Positions 34,488 to 43,791 of a stretch of DNA of 49,963 nt are shown here, one piece after another. How positions within the stretch are numbered: position 1 is the first letter of the stretch; each line of letters starts with the position of its first letter. The stretch comes from Candidatus Tiamatella sp. (GTDB lineage: Archaea; Thermoproteota; Thermoprotei_A; Sulfolobales; Acidilobaceae), in contig WALV01000034.1 of the NCBI GenBank assembly GCA_015522645.1, forward strand, positions 1 to 49,963. Reading direction: 5' to 3'. The translations under genes and the position numbers were made by a program. The notes beneath the pieces are model-generated. The model saw only the letters and a list, made by a program, of their open reading frames with translations. It did not search any database and had not been told where the DNA came from.

Positions 34488-35513
34488 ATGGTTAGCGTTT
34501 TTAGGAGGCCAGGATTCATTATTTCTACAATAATTGTATTGTTTTTCCTGGTTCTAGGGTATCTAGGTAACATAAATGCAATATCTAGGATGTATGTATC
34601 GAATGGAACCGACCTTATGTATTATATTGGAATAGGCTTAGCTATGGCTATTATTATGAGCTACGCAGGGTATGTAAGCTTCGGTCAAGCAGTATTTGTT
34701 GGAATTGGGTCATTCTCAACGGGATATGTGTTAGTTTTAATGAACAGGTCAAATATAATTTCGTATCTAGCAAAAATTGGAAGCGGGGGAAGAATCTCTA
34801 ATACCATGTTAGCAGTTTATTTCACAGAAAGCCTGCTATTAGCAATTACAATATCTGTATTTATAGCCGTAGTAGTTGGATATGCTGTTCTAAGACTAAG
34901 AGGAGCTTTTTTCGCTATATCCACTATAGGACTTGACTATGTTGTAATGTACCTGGTGAAATATATAACGAAGACACGTTCTCCTTTTGGAGGGGAAGAA
35001 CTGCTTAACCCGAGTATGGGACTTACCGATATGACTTTTTACTGGATGCATTTTATCTTATTCATTATTACAATATACGTGGCTTATTTTGTTAAAATAA
35101 GTAAATTCGGATACGGTTTAGCTGCTATTAGGGAAGATGAAGATGCTGCGGAGATAATGGGTGTGAATACATTCAGATACAAAATATACGCTTTTGCTCT
35201 CTCGGGGATTTTAGCTAGTTTTTGGGGTATTGCTGAAGCCTTCAGAAAGTCTTATAGTATAGGTTATTTCAAGCTTGACAAAAGTATTATAATGTTAGTA
35301 GAAAACGTTGTAGGGGGAATAGGCTCCTTTATAGGTCCTATAATCGGATCGATAATATATTATCTTCTTGAATGGTCTTTCTTAACTACCGTTGGTCAAT
35401 GGACTCTGGTCATTCTGGGTGCTACGGTTGTTGTTGTCGTTGCATTCTTCCCTGAAGGTATAGTGGGGTTGCTAAAGAAAAGATTCCCAAGGCTGCGGAA
35501 ATGGCTAGAGTGA
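34488..35513 (+). CDS. livM: Branched-chain amino acid ABC transporter permease LivM
   Basis: 341 residues, polytopic. Conserved parts are MSYAGYVSFGQAVFVGIGSF, LRLRGAFFAISTIGLDYVVM, the coupling segment FGYGLAAIREDEDAAEIMGV, FALSGILASFWGIAEAF and GGIGSFIGPIIGSIIYYLLE. It pairs with LivH to form the channel. The ATG is preceded by GGGTGA from the livH end. LivG begins 11 nt after its stop. Confidence 0.95.
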   Translation: MVSVFRRPGFIISTIIVLFFLVLGYLGNINAISRMYVSNGTDLMYYIGIGLAMAIIMSYAGYVSFGQAVFVGIGSFSTGYVLVLMNRSNIISYLAKIGSGGRISNTMLAVYFTESLLLAITISVFIAVVVGYAVLRLRGAFFAISTIGLDYVVMYLVKYITKTRSPFGGEELLNPSMGLTDMTFYWMHFILFIITIYVAYFVKISKFGYGLAAIREDEDAAEIMGVNTFRYKIYAFALSGILASFWGIAEAFRKSYSIGYFKLDKSIIMLVENVVGGIGSFIGPIIGSIIYYLLEWSFLTTVGQWTLVILGATVVVVVAFFPEGIVGLLKKRFPRLRKWLE

Positions 35514-35524
35514 GGTGAATGGTT

Positions 35525-36286
35525 ATGCGTGATGTTCTTGTCGTGGAGAATATTACTAAACGGTTCGGTGGACTAACTGCTCTTAGCCAGGTATCTTTTA
35601 AAGTGAAGGAGGGTGAAAGATTCGGCATTATAGGTCCTAATGGAGCGGGTAAAACAACACTCTTTAACGTGATAAATGGGGTATATAGACCTGATACTGG
35701 GAAAGTTATTTTTAAGGATACAGACATCACTCACTGGCCTCCTCATAGAAGGGCAAGGTATGGTATGGCTAGGACCCATCAGGTTGTAAAGCCGTTTAGT
35801 GATTTAACCGTTCTGGAGAATGCTATGATTGGGGCTTTGTTCGGACCTAAGCACGATTCTATAACCGAAGATGAGGCTAGGGAAATCGCGTCGAACGTAC
35901 TTGAGTTTATAGGGTTAAAAGAAAAAGCGGACCTGCCTGCTAATGTATTAAACGTACAGGAAAAGAAAAGACTAGAATTGGCTAGGGCCTTATCTTCTCA
36001 GCCAGACCTCCTGTTGCTCGATGAAGTTCTGGCGGGATTAGTGCCTAGTGAAATAGACGTGATGGTTGGTTTATTAAGGAAAATTAACGAGGAGAAAGGT
36101 ATAACGATTGTTATGATAGAACACGTTATGCATGCTATAATGAATCTCGCGGAAAGAATGATAGTTTTGGATTTTGGTAGGAAAATAGCTGAGGGAACAC
36201 CGAGCGAGATAGCTAACAACCCGGAGGTTATAGCAGCATATCTAGGAAATCCTGAGTTAGCACTTAAATTCGTACAAAAAAGGTGA
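35525..36286 (+). CDS. livG: Branched-chain amino acid ABC transporter ATPase LivG
   Basis: 253 residues. Walker A GPNGAGKTTLFNV, Q-loop region ARTHQVVKPFSDLTVLENAM, Walker B LLLLDEVLAGL, H-loop IVMIEHVM. The signature motif is LNVQEKKRLELARAL instead of LSGGQ, and the residue after the Walker B Glu is Val rather than Pro; such variants occur in LivG relatives. The ATG was chosen because GGTGA is 6 nt upstream (an ATG two codons earlier sits too close). Its stop overlaps the ribosome site of livF. Confidence 0.94.
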   Translation: MRDVLVVENITKRFGGLTALSQVSFKVKEGERFGIIGPNGAGKTTLFNVINGVYRPDTGKVIFKDTDITHWPPHRRARYGMARTHQVVKPFSDLTVLENAMIGALFGPKHDSITEDEAREIASNVLEFIGLKEKADLPANVLNVQEKKRLELARALSSQPDLLLLDEVLAGLVPSEIDVMVGLLRKINEEKGITIVMIEHVMHAIMNLAERMIVLDFGRKIAEGTPSEIANNPEVIAAYLGNPELALKFVQKR

Positions 36287-36291
36287 GTGAG

Positions 36292-37008
36292 ATGTCTATT
36301 TTACTTGGGGTTGAAAATTTAGTTTCTGGGTATGGTGAAACAGAGGTACTACACGGTGTTAGCCTTAAAGTCGAGAGAGGTACTATAACAACGCTTTTGG
36401 GTTCTAACGGTGTTGGGAAAACTACTACGTTATGGACTATTTCCGGCATATTGAAGGCTTGGAGCGGAAAGATAAAATTTAATGATGAAGAAGTTACTAT
36501 GTTACCAGCTCATCATAGAGCTGAAAAGGGCTTAATACTTGTTCCAGAGGGAAGAAGACTATGGCCTCAATTAACTGTTTACGAGAACTTATATTTGGCT
36601 TCCTTTACACGGAGGGCAAGGGAGAAGTTTGAGGAGAATCTTGAGAAGGTGTTCAATCTTTTCCCTCGGCTGAAAGAAAGGCTGAATCAGCAAGCAGGAA
36701 CACTGAGCGGTGGGGAACAGCAAATGTTAGCCATAGCTAGGGGATTAGTGTCCAACCCGGAGATACTGATGATGGATGAGCCTAGTCTAGGCTTGGCGCC
36801 TAAATTAGTTCAAGATATAGGTAGGGTAATTAAGAGGCTGAGAGACGAGGAGGGCCTGACAGTGCTATTGGTGGAGCAAAGCGTTCAGATGGCTGTTAGC
36901 ATAGGGGATTATGGTTATGTTATGGAGAATGGGAGAATAGTTTTAGAAGGAGCTATAGATGAGTTAATGGAGAACTCGAAGTTCAAGCAAGCGTATCTAG
37001 GCATGTAA
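36292..37008 (+). CDS. livF: Branched-chain amino acid ABC transporter ATPase LivF
   Basis: 238 residues with a fully canonical ABC domain: GSNGVGKTTTLWTI (Walker A), the LIV-specific LVPEGRRLWPQLTVYENLYL Q-loop region, signature TLSGGEQQMLAIARGL, Walker B EILMMDEPSLGLAP and the H-loop replaced by LLVEQSVQ, with Gln, as is typical of LivF. The start is ATG 5 nt after GGTGA; a GTG three codons earlier overlaps that site. Last gene of the operon. Confidence 0.95.
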   Translation: MSILLGVENLVSGYGETEVLHGVSLKVERGTITTLLGSNGVGKTTTLWTISGILKAWSGKIKFNDEEVTMLPAHHRAEKGLILVPEGRRLWPQLTVYENLYLASFTRRAREKFEENLEKVFNLFPRLKERLNQQAGTLSGGEQQMLAIARGLVSNPEILMMDEPSLGLAPKLVQDIGRVIKRLRDEEGLTVLLVEQSVQMAVSIGDYGYVMENGRIVLEGAIDELMENSKFKQAYLGM

Positions 37009-37154
37009 GGCTATGATAGTCTTTTTCATTTAAACTCGGTCCTGTTTTTATCAGATTCCCGAGCCTCCTCATCCCCGTTAATAATAGAGGGGTTGGTATA
37101 GCCAGTGGTCATCATCTAAAGGTAATAGAGGAAGGAGCTATAAGGTTTAAGTCT

Positions 37155-38375
37155 TTAGAAGAGGATGGTTTCACCATTTAGGATAATATCAGTGATTCTC
37201 ATTATATTACCCACGATTTCATTGATTATACCGCTTATTTCCTCTTTTTCATTCAGTGTTAGTTCTCTCCCCTCCCCCGGGTTCACCATTACGCTAGCAG
37301 CCAAGGGCTCATCTATAGGCCTTCCAATCTGGCTTAATAGTTTTACGTAAACCTCTTCTGCATCATTAACAACGCCTGCAATCTTGTTAGCGGCTAGCAT
37401 CGCTGCAACATTATATATCTTACCAACATGGCTGACAGGGTTCTTACCCGCGGTAGCCTCCAAGCTCATCGGTCTCAGAGGGGTGATCAGGCCGTTAACC
37501 CTGTTTCCACGGCCGGTCATGCCATCGTCCCCGTGCTCGCTACTGGTACCAGTGTATGTTAGGTAGAATATACCCTTCTCCGGGGTGTCTCCCGTGTTTA
37601 CATACACATTTACATTGTAGTCAGGCACTATTCTCGCAGCGAGATCTAGAACTTTCTCCCTAACCTCCTCCTTTACAGATAAGTATTCCTCCTTATCCGC
37701 AACAAGGCTGGATACGACGGCCATTGCTATCGTGAGGTCAATGGTGTCTCCTTTCCTTAAACCCATGACTTTAACGTCTTCTCCTACAGCGGGAATACTA
37801 CTCTTTACCTCCCTGCTATTAAGCAGTCTCTCCGTCTTAAACACTAGTGACTCTAGGGGGGAAAGCGGAGCATATCCTACTCCGAAGCTTGTATCATTAG
37901 ATCTGGGGGCTGATCTGACAGTATCAAATATTCCGACTAGATCAGCGCTTCCTTTACCGATTTTATAATCAACTATAACATGTTCTTCAGGCTCGAGGAA
38001 CCTCATGTTCTCTTTTATCCATCTCTTTACTGCTCCGACAATAAGGGATCCAACGGGTACCTCATCTACTCCATCTTCTGTTTTTACTTCAGTTACAGCC
38101 CTACCTGATACTATTATGTATATGGGATGTATTATCTGGCCTCCTCCGAAATAGACTTTCGCCTGTCCCCCAACAAGAAGGGTTTTATCCAAGTTATGGT
38201 GGAGTATTTTCCCATATTCCTTTAGATAGTATTTACTGAGCTCCCGGCTAGCCATTTCACTTGCCGAGTCAGCTATATAATCCGGATGCCCCAGGCCTTT
38301 TCTCTCAACGAGCTCTGTTCCAAGCTTATAAATAGGGGGATGCCTATACTCCTCTATGAATAAGTTTTGAACCAT
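37155..38375 (-). CDS. mat: S-adenosylmethionine synthetase, archaeal type
   Basis: Makes SAM from methionine and ATP. 406 residues of the archaeal MAT family, which is only distantly related to bacterial Met[21 protein letters not shown] at the N-terminus, [60 protein letters not shown] and [20 protein letters not shown]. The ATG is 6 nt after GGTGG. It converges with livF; the 146-nt gap holds nothing certain. Confidence 0.97.
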   Translation of the reverse strand: MVQNLFIEEYRHPPIYKLGTELVERKGLGHPDYIADSASEMASRELSKYYLKEYGKILHHNLDKTLLVGGQAKVYFGGGQIIHPIYIIVSGRAVTEVKTEDGVDEVPVGSLIVGAVKRWIKENMRFLEPEEHVIVDYKIGKGSADLVGIFDTVRSAPRSNDTSFGVGYAPLSPLESLVFKTERLLNSREVKSSIPAVGEDVKVMGLRKGDTIDLTIAMAVVSSLVADKEEYLSVKEEVREKVLDLAARIVPDYNVNVYVNTGDTPEKGIFYLTYTGTSSEHGDDGMTGRGNRVNGLITPLRPMSLEATAGKNPVSHVGKIYNVAAMLAANKIAGVVNDAEEVYVKLLSQIGRPIDEPLAASVMVNPGEGRELTLNEKEEISGIINEIVGNIMRITDIILNGETILF

Positions 38376-38445
38376 TCTATTCCACCTTCAAGATTCTCAT
38401 CCCGTTCGAAGCACGTAAACCTCTTATCTTGAGAAAAAAGTTGGG

Positions 38446-38460
38446 AATAATAAATAAATT
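38446..38460 (-). promoter_or_regulatory. Probable TATA box of the SAM synthetase gene
   Basis: On the minus strand, AATTTATTTATTATT lies about 70-85 nt upstream of the SAM synthetase ATG. It is the only strongly A+T-rich element in this 124-nt gap. Confidence 0.4.
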
Positions 38461-38499
38461 CGTTTTCTCTGCACGTTGACTAATTCAGAGTAACTAGTG

Positions 38500-38994
38500 T
38501 TACCCTTGATGGTTGTGAACCTTCTCTCCTCCAACCTCTTGCAGGACGTGGCGGAGTTTATCCCCTATTATCTCGAATAAAACTTTCAGGGCATCAGGAT
38601 TGCCTGGAACAGTGAATATTATCGAGGAACCGGAAACGAATCCGGTTACTCTGGAAGCCCAAGCGGCTTTCACACCCTTGTTAAACGATACGAACCTGTG
38701 TAAATCACCTATACCAGGCAGCTCTTTATCAGCCAAAGGCTCTACTGCTTGGACGCTTAAATCCCAGGGAGATGCTCCTGTCCCGCCTGTAACTATTATA
38801 ACCTTGCAGCCAGTCAATAATAGCTTCTCTACTGAATCACGGATTTCAATTAAGCTATTAGGCTTGTAGACTGTATAAGGGTTGAACCCTAGTGACTTGG
38901 CTTTGTTGTTGAAGAACTCGAGGGCGGAGTCCTGTTTCTCTCCTTTGATAATACTGTCGCTGGTAACTATTCTACAAATAGTTTGCTCACCCAA
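38500..38994 (-). CDS. moaB: Molybdopterin adenylyltransferase-like MoaB/MogA protein
   Basis: 164 residues of the MoaB/MogA family, which adenylates molybdopterin ahead of metal insertion. IIVTGGTGASPWDLSVQAVE (GGTG with conserved Asp), the ELPGIGDLHRFVSF segment, VKAAWASRVTGFVSGSSIIF and FTVPGNPDALKVL are the key parts. It starts with TTG 2 nt after the nicotinate phosphoribosyltransferase stop, so they form an operon. The cofactor theme recurs in mobA and the molybdoenzyme at the right end of the window. MoaB versus MogA specificity cannot be settled. Confidence 0.88.
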   Translation of the reverse strand: MGEQTICRIVTSDSIIKGEKQDSALEFFNNKAKSLGFNPYTVYKPNSLIEIRDSVEKLLLTGCKVIIVTGGTGASPWDLSVQAVEPLADKELPGIGDLHRFVSFNKGVKAAWASRVTGFVSGSSIIFTVPGNPDALKVLFEIIGDKLRHVLQEVGGEKVHNHQG

Positions 38995-38996
38995 CT

Positions 38997-40190
38997 CTAG
39001 ATTTCCGCCTCCCTTAACTGCCTAAGCACATATTCCCTGACCTCTATGAGGCCTGGCAGCTGATCTACTACCCTACCATTCTCCATTATTTTCCTTGTAA
39101 GCCGGGTTGGTTTAGAGCCGTCAGGACAGCTTTCTGACGGCTCCTCGTCCAGTAGTGTAATGTAGTCATGTATTCCTGGGCAACGGTAAAGTGCTTTGGC
39201 TCCAGGCAGTTTCCCCCTCTTTGTTATTTTCTCCCAACCCCTGCCTTTGTCAACTTCAACTATATCCATGCTGATATCAACGTTCTTAGGCCATGCTATA
39301 CTGGTGCCTACTCCAAAGCCGTCAACAACGTCACGTAGCTCTTCTATGCCGTCTTCATCTATGCCTCCGCTAACTATTATATTCACATTCCCGTATCCGT
39401 TTATATCCAGGGTCCACCTAACCTCTTCAACGATGTCTTTCATCCTACCTCTCCTACTTCCAGGAGTGTCAAGCCTTACTCCACCAAGCTTATCCCCTAG
39501 CTCCCTCGCAGCTAACAAGGATTCGTATCTTTCATCCATGAATGTATCGACAAGGGCGATTATCGGCGACTCCTTACCGTATATCTCTGCGTACCACTTC
39601 CACGCTTCTACCTGGTTCCCAAAGATAATGATTAAAGCATGAGGCATCGTACCCTTAGGCTTCAACCCCAGATACTTCTCGGCGAGTAAACCACTCACGC
39701 CATCCAGCCCTCCCATATAACTGTATTTATCAAGGACCAGGGAAATAGCGGGATGACTGCTTCTAAGACCGAAGAACAGAACTGCTTTATCCCCGGCTAG
39801 CTTCTTGATTCTTGCTGCTTTAGTTGTAACACTGGTTGCATGCCTCAATATGCCGAGTATTGCAGTTTCAAACATAGCCATATCAGAGTATTTGCCTTCA
39901 ATGACCATGAGAGGAGCTTTTTCCCTGTAGAAAGTTCCCTCCGGTAGCGCGTAAACAGTTATATCCTTACCCTCTAGAAGACTAATTGCTTCGGATAACC
40001 CTGCGAAAACAGCCCACTTATAGTTACTTGGTAGCTTATATGAATGAACTTCCATTCTAACTTTAACATCAGCTAAACCGGCTTCTTCAAGGATCCTCTT
40101 CGTGCGATAGAAGTATATGTCCGTGACTAGTCCTTCCTTAATCTCCTCTTCCGTTGGAATCATAATTCTCTTATTCACCAATACTTCCAC
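38997..40190 (-). CDS. pncB: Nicotinate phosphoribosyltransferase
   Basis: 397 residues. Converts nicotinate and PRPP to nicotinate mononucleotide for NAD salvage. Characteristic stretches: [97 protein letters not shown] and [18 protein letters not shown]-terminal cysteine pair ([20 protein letters not shown]) may bind zinc, as in related archaeal enzymes. It is the first gene of a two-gene operon with moaB. Confidence 0.93.
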   Translation of the reverse strand: MEVLVNKRIMIPTEEEIKEGLVTDIYFYRTKRILEEAGLADVKVRMEVHSYKLPSNYKWAVFAGLSEAISLLEGKDITVYALPEGTFYREKAPLMVIEGKYSDMAMFETAILGILRHATSVTTKAARIKKLAGDKAVLFFGLRSSHPAISLVLDKYSYMGGLDGVSGLLAEKYLGLKPKGTMPHALIIIFGNQVEAWKWYAEIYGKESPIIALVDTFMDERYESLLAARELGDKLGGVRLDTPGSRRGRMKDIVEEVRWTLDINGYGNVNIIVSGGIDEDGIEELRDVVDGFGVGTSIAWPKNVDISMDIVEVDKGRGWEKITKRGKLPGAKALYRCPGIHDYITLLDEEPSESCPDGSKPTRLTRKIMENGRVVDQLPGLIEVREYVLRQLREAEI

Positions 40191-40293
40191 ACTCCTGTTC
40201 TAACTATGCCTAGTAATCCTATGAGTGAAATAATTACAGGACCTATAATAATATACTTGTTTGCATAATATTCTTGTGAATAGTGTATAAACA

Positions 40294-41757
40294 ATGCCTA
40301 CATTAACTATTGAGACTAGAGGTATACTGAATAGCAACCTGGAATTCTTAGGGAACCGCATTACCATAGACGCTGCAACAGGATTAATCACGGGTATAAA
40401 CAAAGCTATAACATATGCTAAAGCAGTCCATTTAGATGGATACATATTCCCTGGGTTCATCGACGCTCATATGCACCTCACAGGCACGGGGCTAAAACTC
40501 CTAAGTGCTGATCTCGGGAATGCGAGAAACCCGGAGGAGATAGGGAGACGGCTTGCAGAACTAAAGAGAAGTATAGCGTTTGGTAGGGGCTGGGATCAAG
40601 AAGCATTTGACACCCCTGGAGTGCTACCTACAAGGAGAGTGCTTGATAAATATGTGCATGATAGACCGGCTATAGCTGTAAGAGTATGCGGCCATATGGC
40701 AGTGGCGAATACAGAAGCTCTCCGACTCGTAGAGCCATATAAAAAGTACCCTGATTATGTGGATACTGAGAAAGGAATACTGATAGAAGATGCAGTTGAG
40801 TATACTGTTAACGGGTTGCTAGAAAGGAACGGGAACATAAGGGAGTTCCTGAAAGCAGCGCTCAATGAGTTAGCAGAATCAGGCATAGCCGGCGTCTCCA
40901 GTATGAGTTGTCCTCCAAGTGAGTATGACACTCTCCTAGAACTATCCGGGCGGAATGAATTAATCCACAAGATATCATGCTATCCTGACTATAATAGATT
41001 GAATGAGTTTAACCTAGTAAAAGATAACAACGTCTCGGTTGCTGGAGTAAAATTATTTGCAGACGGCAGTTTCGGTGCCCATACTGCGGCACTAGAAGAA
41101 CCTTATGAAGACAAGGATACTAAGGGACGGCTACTTCTAACCTCGAGGGATATAGTGGAAATCGCCGGTAAAGCAGTTTCGAGGGGTCTGCGAGTAGCAA
41201 CGCACGCAATAGGGGATCAAGCTATATCAGAGGTATTAGACGCCTACGAGAAACTGGGAATAAACAGTAGCGGTAGAATAGAGCATTTCAGCCTATCAGA
41301 TAATAACGACATCTCACGTGCCTCTGCACTCGGAATACACGTTGTTGTCCAACCATACTTTAGGATAGGAGACTGGTGGCTAGATAAGAGGCTAGGACGA
41401 GACCGGGCGTTAAACGCTTATCGCTTCAAAACAATGATTCGTAAAGGGGTGAAAGTATCGTTCTCAACGGACTCCCCCGTGGATCCTTACCAGCCTTGGG
41501 AGACTCTCAGAGCCTCCTACTCAGATTGCAGCACAATACTTTGCAGGAAAGATGAAGCGTTGAACCCGGAGGAAGCCTTCCACTCATACACCGTTATGGC
41601 TGCCATGGCTTCTGGGGGAACAGTATCACGGCTGGGGAGAATAGAAGTAGGCTCTCCCGCGGGCTCCCTGGCATGGAGCCCTAGTGATCCTACTAGAAAA
41701 GAATGGAGAGGGCTAGCACGGCTATTGCCACTCGTTCTCAAAGAAATGCTACTATGA
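40294..41757 (+). CDS. Metal-dependent amidohydrolase (Amidohydro_3/YtcJ-like)
   Basis: 487 residues of the amidohydrolase superfamily. Metal ligands can be traced: FPGFIDAHMHLTG (HxH), GVKLFADGSFGAHTAALEEP, RVATHAIGDQAISEVLDAYE (His), RIEHFSLSDNND (His) and VSFSTDSPVDPYQPWETL (Asp). The lysine ligand of other subgroups appears in VAGVKLFADGS. Substrate unknown. The rather short upstream gap with a TATA-like ATAATATAC suggests a leaderless or short-leader transcript. The stop overlaps the convergent flavin-reductase gene by 6 nt. Confidence 0.88.
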   Translation: MPTLTIETRGILNSNLEFLGNRITIDAATGLITGINKAITYAKAVHLDGYIFPGFIDAHMHLTGTGLKLLSADLGNARNPEEIGRRLAELKRSIAFGRGWDQEAFDTPGVLPTRRVLDKYVHDRPAIAVRVCGHMAVANTEALRLVEPYKKYPDYVDTEKGILIEDAVEYTVNGLLERNGNIREFLKAALNELAESGIAGVSSMSCPPSEYDTLLELSGRNELIHKISCYPDYNRLNEFNLVKDNNVSVAGVKLFADGSFGAHTAALEEPYEDKDTKGRLLLTSRDIVEIAGKAVSRGLRVATHAIGDQAISEVLDAYEKLGINSSGRIEHFSLSDNNDISRASALGIHVVVQPYFRIGDWWLDKRLGRDRALNAYRFKTMIRKGVKVSFSTDSPVDPYQPWETLRASYSDCSTILCRKDEALNPEEAFHSYTVMAAMASGGTVSRLGRIEVGSPAGSLAWSPSDPTRKEWRGLARLLPLVLKEMLL

Positions 41758-42363
41758 CTTAAACAATTCTCTCCAGGGCTTCTTGACACCAATACCCCAA
41801 CGCGTATTTACCACGGAAACCCTTTCACAGGGAAAGGTGAAGAAATGCTTAGCTAAATGTAGAACGGGTTTTCTCTCTTCAATAACCCAGCCACGCTCAT
41901 CATCATAAGCGTCTATATCAGCGTATGCACCTTCAACATGCCCTACAAACATAGTGGACGCGTCAAAGTCGACCTCCCGAATAACCCTAGCAACCAACAC
42001 GCCCATGAATCCATGGGGAAACGGAATATTCTCATCCCCCTCCCAAGGAGAAAGGTTAATTCCAGTAACCAGAATCTTATCGACCTCACGCCCAGTCCTA
42101 GTTCCAACATACTTAACTAAGTCAGCCTGAGAGGAATCCGGTATGGCTATAGTAAACCAAGGATACTTCTTTAGCAACGACCAAGAATAATTCCCCTTCT
42201 CAACCACAACCCCCATGTTCCTCTGCCTCTTAGATAGAGGAGTGACCCAGCTCAACGTCATAACATCTAAGTCACCTTCAATCATCGAACCTGTAAACAA
42301 TAAAAACACTGGTAACGGCCTCAGTAACCTGAGTTCCCTATCACTGACCCTCTTATACGCCAC
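41752..42363 (-). CDS. Flavin-reductase-like FMN-binding protein
   Basis: 203 residues with the flavin reductase split-barrel domain: LPVFLLFTGSMIEGDLDVMT, LSWVTPLSKRQRNMGVVVEK, YPWFTIAIPDSSQADLVKYV, TGREVDKILVTGINLSPWEG and PVLHLAKHFFTFPCERVSVV. Such proteins bind FMN and reduce it or act as small oxidoreductases. The electron partner is unknown. It stands alone, transcribed toward the amidohydrolase gene. Confidence 0.83.
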   Translation of the reverse strand: MAYKRVSDRELRLLRPLPVFLLFTGSMIEGDLDVMTLSWVTPLSKRQRNMGVVVEKGNYSWSLLKKYPWFTIAIPDSSQADLVKYVGTRTGREVDKILVTGINLSPWEGDENIPFPHGFMGVLVARVIREVDFDASTMFVGHVEGAYADIDAYDDERGWVIEERKPVLHLAKHFFTFPCERVSVVNTRWGIGVKKPWRELFKS

Positions 42364-42445
42364 TCGCTACACCAGCAAAGGTTGATAATGTTATACCCAA
42401 TAATAATTAACTCTATATGAGATACAGGAAATACAAGGATAAGAT

Positions 42446-43276
42446 ATGGATGACGCGGCAGGCATAATATTAGTAGGGGGTGCATCTAAGAGATACGGCA
42501 AACCTAAAGCACTTGAAATAATTAATGGAAAAACCTTCCTCGAAAGAGTTTTCAAGGAATTATCCCAGCTCACTAATAGCGTATTCGTATCCTACTCGGA
42601 GAAAACTCCAGAAGAAGCTTTAGATCTAGCTGTTCAGCTAGGAGGTAAACCGGTCAAGGATAAAGACTTACCCTGTAACGGCCCCCCCAGGGGTCTTTCA
42701 AGTATAACAACGGATATCGTTCATAAATACAGGTACTTCTGGATAGTAGCGGTTGACTACCCTTACATTAAGGCTGACACACTGGGAAAAATAGCTGAAA
42801 TGGCTGAGGAAACAAGCGTAGAAGCGCTATCGCCATTACTACAGGAAGGATATCCAGCTGTAACCTTGGGGTACGTTAGAAACAGCGTTCTACAAACTCT
42901 GAAAGAGTCATGCATTTTAAGAAAGCATTTAACGAGAACAACCGATATGTATCGAGGAGCAAAGAACACTATCTACCCAGATTGGTCTCACTTCTCAAGT
43001 ACATATATAGAGTTTCTAAACATGAATACAACTGACTCGAATCAAACACGCATTTCCACCCCGTCTAGGACAAAAATAATATTAAGCAAAGGCGACCTCT
43101 TCTTAGAGTCATTAACTCAGATTAGAAACAAGAATTATTATCAGGCAAGTATCTTATACCTAATGGAATCAGAGCAATACGAATCACTAGAACTATTCTT
43201 ACTGTCTATCCATGCGAGAAAAGATGCTCAAAGAGTAATAGAAATAAGGAACAGAGAGTTTTACAGGTATCTCTGA
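42446..43276 (+). CDS. mobA: Molybdenum cofactor guanylyltransferase-like MobA with C-terminal extension
   Basis: 276 residues. The first ~190 are MobA: AGIILVGGASKRYGKPKALE (nucleotide loop), KDLPCNGPPRGLSSITT, YFWIVAVDYPYIKADTLGKI (the Asp that holds Mg) and ALSPLLQEGYPAVTLGYV. MobA adds GMP to molybdopterin for bis-MGD enzymes of the DMSO reductase family, one of which is encoded at the right end. Residues ~195-276 (LSKGDLFLESLTQIRNKNYY, then SLELFLLSIHARKDAQRVIE) form an unrecognised helical extension. A related NTP transferase cannot be excluded. Confidence 0.85.
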   Translation: MDDAAGIILVGGASKRYGKPKALEIINGKTFLERVFKELSQLTNSVFVSYSEKTPEEALDLAVQLGGKPVKDKDLPCNGPPRGLSSITTDIVHKYRYFWIVAVDYPYIKADTLGKIAEMAEETSVEALSPLLQEGYPAVTLGYVRNSVLQTLKESCILRKHLTRTTDMYRGAKNTIYPDWSHFSSTYIEFLNMNTTDSNQTRISTPSRTKIILSKGDLFLESLTQIRNKNYYQASILYLMESEQYESLELFLLSIHARKDAQRVIEIRNREFYRYL

Positions 43277-43359
43277 GGAATTATAGAGAAAACTGTATAT
43301 AAGCTTATTACCATAGGATGAAAACATGAAAAAAGACAGTAAGTTGAGAGGTGTCTGGA

Positions 43360-43692
43360 GTGGGCGCGATTTTCCAAGGGGACGAGCTATTGATTCTACT
43401 AGTTATACTGCTCCTAATACTAGGGCCATCAAAACTCCCTCAATTAGCTAAAGGTCTGGGTCAAGCTATGAGAGAATTCAAAAAAGCCAGCCAAGGATTG
43501 TATGACGAAGAAACCATAGGTCAAGCTAAAAAGCTTAGCGCTGCCTCTGAGTCAAGTGAATCATCAAGCAATATCGATATGGACTTAGTTAGGAAGCTAG
43601 CTAGCAAACTAGAGGTATCTACTAAAGGCAAGAGTGATACTGAACTTGTGAAAGAGGTACTGGCGAAAGCTAAAGAGAAAGGTATTATATAG
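43360..43692 (+). CDS. tatA: Twin-arginine translocase subunit TatA
   Basis: About 110 residues: a membrane helix (DELLILLVILLLILGPSKLP), the hinge GPSKLPQLAKGLGQAM, an amphipathic helix with REFKKASQGLYD and a soluble tail ending in a helical VRKLASKLEVSTKGKSDTEL. Start GTG with GAGGTG 6 nt before it; a GTG three codons earlier overlaps that site. TatA makes the pore for folded proteins with an RR signal, such as molybdoenzymes. tatC follows about 100 nt later. Confidence 0.92.
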   Translation: MGAIFQGDELLILLVILLLILGPSKLPQLAKGLGQAMREFKKASQGLYDEETIGQAKKLSAASESSESSSNIDMDLVRKLASKLEVSTKGKSDTELVKEVLAKAKEKGII

Positions 43693-43791
43693 AAAATTCA
43701 AGCAAATTAGGGCCTGACTTGCATTATAACCAATACTGAATTAGCTGAACCTAATAGGTAATGTAGCTTTTACAGTGGATGATAATGGTGT

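Noticed and set aside
37018-37157. A 45-codon open frame reading GVGIASGHHLKVIEEGAIRF, between livF and SAM synthetase
   Set aside because: No ATG, GTG or TTG start and no ribosome site; the length is compatible with chance. It could be a gene remnant, but there is no supporting match that I can name.
40200-40460. A leftward 86-residue hydrophobic frame before the nicotinate phosphoribosyltransferase gene
   Set aside because: It overlaps the start of the amidohydrolase gene antisense, and composition alone is weak evidence.
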